In this document: positions 59,860 through 64,000 of the stretch, one piece after another | How positions within the stretch are numbered: the first letter of the stretch is position 1 | Layout of the letters: every line of letters starts with the position of its first letter | From: Chryseobacterium shigense | GTDB taxonomy: Bacteria; Bacteroidota; Bacteroidia; Flavobacteriales; Weeksellaceae | Assembly: GCF_014207845.1 (NCBI RefSeq) | Contig: NZ_JACHLC010000002.1 | Coordinates: 496,001 to 560,000, forward strand | Direction: 5' to 3' | Length of the DNA stretch: 64,000 nt | The notes under the pieces: model-generated | The model's database searches: none | What the model was told of the DNA's origin: nothing | What the model saw: the letters and a program-made list of their open reading frames with translations, nothing else | Translations under genes and position numbers: made by a program

Positions 59860-61308
59860 TTATCCTACTGAACCTTCCAGGGAAATTTCCAGTAATTTCT
59901 GAGCTTCAATAGCAAACTCCATAGGAAGCTTATTCAGTACTTCCTTGCTGAATCCGTTAACAATCAATGCAATAGCTCTTTCTGTGTCAATTCCTCTCTG
60001 GTTACAGTAGAAGATCTGATCTTCCCCGATTTTAGAGGTAGTAGCCTCATGCTCAAGTTGTGCGGTAGGATCTTTGATCTCAATATAAGGGAAAGTGTGT
60101 GCACCACACTCATTACCCATCAACAGGGAATCGCATTGGGAAAAGTTTCTTGCTCCTTTGGCAGAAGGCATTACTTTTACCTGTCCTCTATATGAATTCT
60201 GGGATTTCCCTGCAGAAATACCTTTTGAAATAATCGTTGATTTCGTATTTTTCCCGATATGGATCATCTTTGTTCCGGTATCGGCATACTGGTGATTGTT
60301 GGTTACAGCGATAGAGTAGAACTCTCCGATTGCACCGTCACCTTTTAATATACATGAAGGATATTTCCATGTTACGGCAGAACCGGTTTCAACCTGCGTC
60401 CATGAAATTTTTGCATTTTTTTCGCAAAGCCCTCTTTTCGTTACAAAGTTGAATACTCCTCCTTTTCCTTCTTCATTTCCAGGATACCAGTTCTGAACGG
60501 TGGAGTACTTGATCTCTGCGTTATCCATGGCAATCAGTTCCACCACTGCCGCGTGAAGCTGGTTTTCATCCCTTGATGGTGCTGTACATCCCTCAAGATA
60601 AGACACATAACTTCCTTCATCGGCAATTACAAGCGTTCTTTCAAATTGTCCTGTTCCTGCCTGGTTGATACGGAAATAGGTTGAAAGTTCCATCGGGCAT
60701 CTTACTCCTTTTGGAATATAGCAGAAACTTCCGTCAGAAAATACTGCGGAATTCAGTGCTGAATAAAAATTATCTCCTCTTGGAACTACTTTTCCTAAAT
60801 ATTTTCGTACTAAATCAGGATGGTTTTTAATTGCTTCAGAAATGGAGCAGAAAATAATTCCTTTTTCCATTAAAGTATCCTGAAACGTAGTCTTTACAGA
60901 AACTGAATCTATTACAATATCTACCGCAACTCCGGAAAGTCTTTTCTGTTCTTCGATATTGATTCCCAGTTTTTCGAAAGTTTTTAACAGCTCAGGATCT
61001 ACCTGGTCTAAACTTTCCAGTTCAGGCTTTGCTTTTGGAGCCGCATAATAACGGATTGCCTGGAAATCGGGTTTTTCATATTTAATGTTGGCCCATGTAG
61101 GTTCTGTCATTTTAAGCCAGATCCTGAAAGATTCCAGACGCCATTCTGTCATCCATTCAGGCTCTTCTTTTTTAGCAGAGATTGCACGGACGATATCTTC
61201 ATTTAACCCGGTAGGAAAGTCTTCATAGTCTATCTTCGTTTCCCATCCGAATTCGTATTTTTTATTTTCTAGATCGACTCTTAAATCGTCTTCAGTATAT
61301 TTACTCAT
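59860..61308 (-). CDS. sufB: Fe-S cluster assembly protein SufB
   Basis: SufB is the scaffold subunit on which clusters form. The 482-residue protein has [61 protein letters not shown] and a C-terminal [21 protein letters not shown]. Length and motifs are those of the full-size protein. An inverted repeat separates it from sufA. Confidence 0.96.
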   Translation of the reverse strand: MSKYTEDDLRVDLENKKYEFGWETKIDYEDFPTGLNEDIVRAISAKKEEPEWMTEWRLESFRIWLKMTEPTWANIKYEKPDFQAIRYYAAPKAKPELESLDQVDPELLKTFEKLGINIEEQKRLSGVAVDIVIDSVSVKTTFQDTLMEKGIIFCSISEAIKNHPDLVRKYLGKVVPRGDNFYSALNSAVFSDGSFCYIPKGVRCPMELSTYFRINQAGTGQFERTLVIADEGSYVSYLEGCTAPSRDENQLHAAVVELIAMDNAEIKYSTVQNWYPGNEEGKGGVFNFVTKRGLCEKNAKISWTQVETGSAVTWKYPSCILKGDGAIGEFYSIAVTNNHQYADTGTKMIHIGKNTKSTIISKGISAGKSQNSYRGQVKVMPSAKGARNFSQCDSLLMGNECGAHTFPYIEIKDPTAQLEHEATTSKIGEDQIFYCNQRGIDTERAIALIVNGFSKEVLNKLPMEFAIEAQKLLEISLEGSVG

Positions 61309-61326
61309 TGTTTTTTAATTTCAGAT

Positions 61327-61372
61327 ATTAGACTTCAGATCTCAGAAACAGGTCTGATATCTGGTATCTAAT
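61327..61372. repeat. imperfect inverted repeat between sufA and sufB
   Basis: Arms of about 20 bases built of ATTAGA, CAGAT and TCAGA words (61327-61346 and 61353-61372) pair with a few mismatches around a 6-base loop. It fills most of the 71-base gap, resembling the cysD-cysN case. Confidence 0.6.
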
Positions 61373-61379
61373 GTCTTTT

Positions 61380-61709
61380 CTATAAAGAAAAACTCTCTCC
61401 ACAACCACACGTTCTGGATGCATTAGGATTGTTGAAAACAAACCCCTTCCCGTTTAAACCTCCTGAATACTCAAGAGTTGTTCCTGCTAAGTAAAGGATA
61501 GATTTTTTATCGACAACAATTTTTACATTATTGTCCTCAAAAAGCTGATCAGTATCTGTTTTTTGGTTGTCAAACTTTAAAACATATTCTAAACCAGAGC
61601 ATCCTCCGCTTTTTACCCCCACTCTTATATAATCTTCAGCAGGGTTAAAGCCTTCTTCCGTCATCAACTGGATGGCTTTTGCCTTTGCTTGGTCTGATAC
61701 TTTTATCAT
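61380..61709 (-). CDS. sufA: A-type Fe-S carrier (SufA/HesB/IscA family)
   Basis: This 109-residue A-type carrier passes Fe-S clusters to apo-proteins. The three conserved cysteines lie in KSGGCSGLEYVL and the C-terminal CGCGESF. It is the first gene of the suf operon, with a consensus promoter upstream. Confidence 0.93.
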   Translation of the reverse strand: MIKVSDQAKAKAIQLMTEEGFNPAEDYIRVGVKSGGCSGLEYVLKFDNQKTDTDQLFEDNNVKIVVDKKSILYLAGTTLEYSGGLNGKGFVFNNPNASRTCGCGESFSL

Positions 61710-61737
61710 TGTATTTATTTAGAATGATTTAATGATG

Positions 61738-61768
61738 CAAAAATACGAACTAATTTCCGCAATCTCAA
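61738..61768 (-). promoter_or_regulatory. promoter of the suf operon
   Basis: On the minus strand TTG (61766-61768) and TATTTTTG (61738-61745) are 20 bases apart, with the -7 box 28 bases before the sufA ATG. Confidence 0.65.
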
Positions 61769-61921
61769 ATTGATGGTGTCTATTTTCATGATTTTACATG
61801 CTGACCGGAATCCGGATGTTAAAAATTAGCCAATATTATCTTAAGAAATAAGATGATTCTGTTTTTGATTTAACTTTGAATCATATTTTTTATCCTAATG
61901 AAACAACCACAAGGCGTAATA

Positions 61922-62872
61922 ATGAAGAAAAAATTGATTGTCTTTTTTTCGTTGCTTTTAGTAACTGTTACCTACGGACAAACCGTGAGGTATATTTATG
62001 ACACTGCGGTGAATCCGGACTCTATCAATCTGGTGAGTTTGAAGCATGAAAGAACGTTTCTGGATGTGAAAGGAATTAAATCTTTATTTATCAGTGAGAA
62101 TAAACTGATAAAAGATTCTTTATTCACAGCTTTCAGGGCGGAATATAAGGAAGACCATAAAAAAAGAGATAAGGATTTTAAAAGCCTGAACGCAAAGAAA
62201 GAACTTGAACCTTCCTTTTTTGAAAATTATATTGTTAAAGATATTCCCGGGCAGAAAGTTTATTATTATGATAAAGTGGCCGGCAGGGAGATTTTTTATC
62301 AGGAAGACAGACCTCTGAAATGGGAAATAACCGATATTAAAGAAAATCAGAACGGTTATCCTGCACAAAAAGCAGTTGCAAATTTTGGAGGAAGGATCTG
62401 GACAGCCTGGTTTACCAAAGATATTAATATTTCTGACGGCCCGTATAAATTTTCCGGACTTCCGGGACTGATTGTGAAACTGGAAGATGAGAACGGGGAC
62501 TATAAATTCGATCTTGTTAAAAAGATCAAAATTCAGAATGCTTTTGAAAAACCGGCTGATCCCAATGCAAAACAAAGCACCAGGATCGCTTTTAACGGAG
62601 ATAAAGCAGCATTGATGCTTGAAGCGGGTAAAAACAGAAGACTGCCGGAAGGTTATGAAAAAGGAGACAAAAATTTTGGAGGTAGCGGACATGATGGTAT
62701 GAGAGGCGGCGGAATGGGTGAAGGCAGAATGGGTGGTGGAAAGATGGGCGGAGGAAGAGGCATGCACCCGGGCGGAAATAATGATAATGGAACTTTTTCC
62801 ATGCCTGCCGTTGGTTTGGGGAGCAGCCCTTTAAGAAATAATGAAAGTCAAAATCCAATTGAATTAAAATAA
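61922..62872 (+). CDS. GLPGLI family protein, copy 1
   Basis: The ATG at 61922 gives a 316-residue protein with a clean signal peptide (KKKLIVFFSLLLVTVTYGQ); an earlier in-frame ATG at 61898 adds eight residues in front of it. The family motif FSGLPGLIVKLED is near residue 187, and a Gly/Met-rich low-complexity stretch lies near the C-terminus. GLPGLI proteins are Bacteroidota-specific and of unknown function. A TAACTTTG -7 box lies at 61871-61878. Confidence 0.87.
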   Translation: MKKKLIVFFSLLLVTVTYGQTVRYIYDTAVNPDSINLVSLKHERTFLDVKGIKSLFISENKLIKDSLFTAFRAEYKEDHKKRDKDFKSLNAKKELEPSFFENYIVKDIPGQKVYYYDKVAGREIFYQEDRPLKWEITDIKENQNGYPAQKAVANFGGRIWTAWFTKDINISDGPYKFSGLPGLIVKLEDENGDYKFDLVKKIKIQNAFEKPADPNAKQSTRIAFNGDKAALMLEAGKNRRLPEGYEKGDKNFGGSGHDGMRGGGMGEGRMGGGKMGGGRGMHPGGNNDNGTFSMPAVGLGSSPLRNNESQNPIELK

Positions 62873-62881
62873 AATCCAGAA

Positions 62882-63736
62882 ATGAAAAAAATAGGAATTC
62901 TTGCTTTAGCGTTGTTTATGCAGCATATTTCTGCACAAAGCAACCGTTTTGTTTACCAGGTTACGATGAAACCAGATGCAGAAAATAAAAGCGATATTAA
63001 AACTGAAAATGCATATTTAGATATTTCCGCTGAAAAATCTCTTTTTTATTCTGAAAACAGGTATAAAAGGGACTCTATCCTGCAGAAAGCTTTCCAGGGC
63101 GGAGGAGGAAGAGGCTCTATTAACAGGGAGCAGATGGAAGGGGTAAGAACCAATATCAACTATTCTGTTGAAAAAGATAAAACCAGTCAGAAAATGCTTT
63201 TTAAGGACAGAATCGGAAGAGATATCTATTCTTATGAAGAAGACCGTCCTTTAAACTGGAAAATGTCTTCTGAAACAACCAAGATAGGAGATTATAAAGT
63301 TCAGAAGGCCACAACGGATTTTGCAGGAAGACAATGGACCGCATGGTTTACAACGGATCTTCCTTATCAGGACGGCCCATATAAATTCGGAGGTCTTCCG
63401 GGACTCATCGTTAAAGTGGAAGATGATAAGGGAGATTATTCTTTTGACCTGATGAAGAATTATAAAATCCCTGAAATTGCTGCTTTGAACCAATTTGGAA
63501 ATACATTAAAAGTAAAAAGAGGTGATTACCTGAAACAGCAGGAAAAATTTAAAACAGATCCTATGTCATTCATGCAGAATAGTGGCGGCGGGGGAGGTGG
63601 CGGTTTCCCTTCAGCACCAAGGTCCAATGGCGGCGGAAGAGGAGGAAACCAGAATCCCGGAGATATGAGGAAGAGAATGGAAGAACGTGTAAAAGAGGAA
63701 GCTAAGAAAAACAGCAACCCGATTGAACTGCAATAA
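62882..63736 (+). CDS. GLPGLI family protein, copy 2
   Basis: This 284-residue paralogue starts nine bases after copy 1. It has a signal peptide (cleavage after ISA), FGGLPGLIVKVEDDKGDYSFDL and its own Gly-rich stretches (near residues 75 and 235). Both copies end NPIEL, a shared C-terminal signature. The function is unknown. Confidence 0.88.
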   Translation: MKKIGILALALFMQHISAQSNRFVYQVTMKPDAENKSDIKTENAYLDISAEKSLFYSENRYKRDSILQKAFQGGGGRGSINREQMEGVRTNINYSVEKDKTSQKMLFKDRIGRDIYSYEEDRPLNWKMSSETTKIGDYKVQKATTDFAGRQWTAWFTTDLPYQDGPYKFGGLPGLIVKVEDDKGDYSFDLMKNYKIPEIAALNQFGNTLKVKRGDYLKQQEKFKTDPMSFMQNSGGGGGGGFPSAPRSNGGGRGGNQNPGDMRKRMEERVKEEAKKNSNPIELQ

Positions 63737-63742
63737 AAAAAT

Positions 63743-63769
63743 AAACCCTGAAGAATTTCTTCAGGGTTT
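63743..63769. terminator. terminator between the GLPGLI pair and the metallopeptidase gene
   Basis: A 13-bp perfect stem (AAACCCTGAAGAA/TTCTTCAGGGTTT) closes around a single T; the plus strand continues with T. It serves both convergent transcripts. Confidence 0.82.
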
Positions 63770-63788
63770 TAAATATTATAAAAAGAGT

Positions 63789-64000
63789 TTATCTCAAAAG
63801 TTGGTTGAAAGTATCTCCCTGCTTAATATCTCCTGTATTGTAACCTTTCATAAACCATTCTTTACGCTGGGCAGATGAGCCGTGGGTAAAGCTTTCCTGG
63901 TTTACATAACCCTGGGATCTTTTCTGGATATTGTCATCACCTACTGCTTCCGCAGCTTCTATAGCAGACTCGATGTCGCCAGGCTCTAAAATGTGTTCTC
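63789..64000 (-). CDS. YpfJ-type neutral zinc metallopeptidase, C-terminal part
   Basis: The final 70 codons are present and the gene continues past the window edge. The residues ESAIEAAEAVGDDNIQKR, then SFTHGSSAQRKEWFMKGY and GDTFNQLL are the C-terminal signature of the KPN_02809/YpfJ neutral zinc metallopeptidase family. The HExxH catalytic part lies outside. The stop codon is at 63789-63791. Confidence 0.85.
   Translation of the reverse strand, partial: EHILEPGDIESAIEAAEAVGDDNIQKRSQGYVNQESFTHGSSAQRKEWFMKGYNTGDIKQGDTFNQLLR

Noticed and set aside
61810..61817. ATCCGGAT palindrome between the suf operon and the GLPGLI genes as a possible Rrf2 site
   Set aside because: It is short, more than 60 bases from the -7 box, and lacks the arm spacing seen before cysH; it could be chance.
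1..64000. CRISPR arrays, rRNA, tRNA, integrases and transposases
   Set aside because: No regularly spaced repeats, no rRNA or tRNA signatures and no recombinase or transposase coding sequence were recognised anywhere on either strand.

Overview
The window is a contiguous piece of chromosome from a member of the Bacteroidota, most likely a Chryseobacterium-like Weeksellaceae (Flavobacteriia). This is inferred from gene content and from promoter style. There are several type IX secretion (T9SS) cargo proteins, GLPGLI, DUF3078 and S46 peptidase genes, Bacteroidota-specific lipoproteins, a SUF operon in the order sufA-sufB-acetyltransferase-sufC-sufD, and promoters of the TTG-N~20-TAnnTTTG type. 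No rRNA, tRNA, CRISPR array, integrase or transposase was seen.

Left part (1-15 kb): a truncated DUF2306 membrane protein, a TonB-C-like secreted protein translationally coupled to a YhiN-type flavoprotein, a thioesterase, thiL, a small double-glycine-leader peptide with eight cysteines, and pepT with a second TonB-C-like protein. Then comes an assimilatory sulfate block: an Rrf2 regulator, an APS reductase (cysH), cysD and cysN. A TATCCTA-N9-TAGGATA operator candidate overlaps the cysH promoter, and a long inverted repeat sits between cysD and cysN. HMG-CoA lyase, a mercaptopyruvate-type sulfurtransferase and a four-gene operon (zincin, CsaA-like, PolB-like exonuclease, SufT-like) follow.

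Middle part (15-36 kb): an alpha/beta hydrolase, then a two-gene cytosolic protease module, a trypsin-like serine protease downstream of a caspase-like protease. The two genes carry nearly the same 5' leader. Next to it is a lipoprotein/membrane protein/NarL-type two-component operon. After that come an ECF sigma factor coupled to an anti-sigma-like barrel protein, T9SS cargo, comM followed by a 114-bp diverged piece of itself, an AT-rich delta-60-repeat T9SS protein, an S46 dipeptidyl-peptidase, and an operon for a T9SS cargo protein plus an 849-residue internally repeated secreted protein. A LytTR regulator whose receiver has Glu in place of the phospho-acceptor Asp closes this part.

Right part (36-64 kb): hflX, a CPA1 antiporter, an AlkD-like repair protein, an envelope operon of a lipoprotein and two related proteins, a calcium/proton antiporter and a group III truncated haemoglobin. 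An AT-rich phage-tailspike-like gene is flanked by imperfect 46-bp direct repeats. Then follow a Kir-type potassium channel coupled to a YkgJ-like protein, gdhA, dprA, a rhomboid protease, tandem DUF3078 genes, the SUF operon, tandem GLPGLI genes and the 3' end of a YpfJ-type metallopeptidase.

Most of the window is ordinary core genome. The likeliest undescribed biology is the caspase/trypsin pair with its shared leaders, the eight-cysteine double-glycine peptide, and the repeat-flanked tailspike-like cargo gene.
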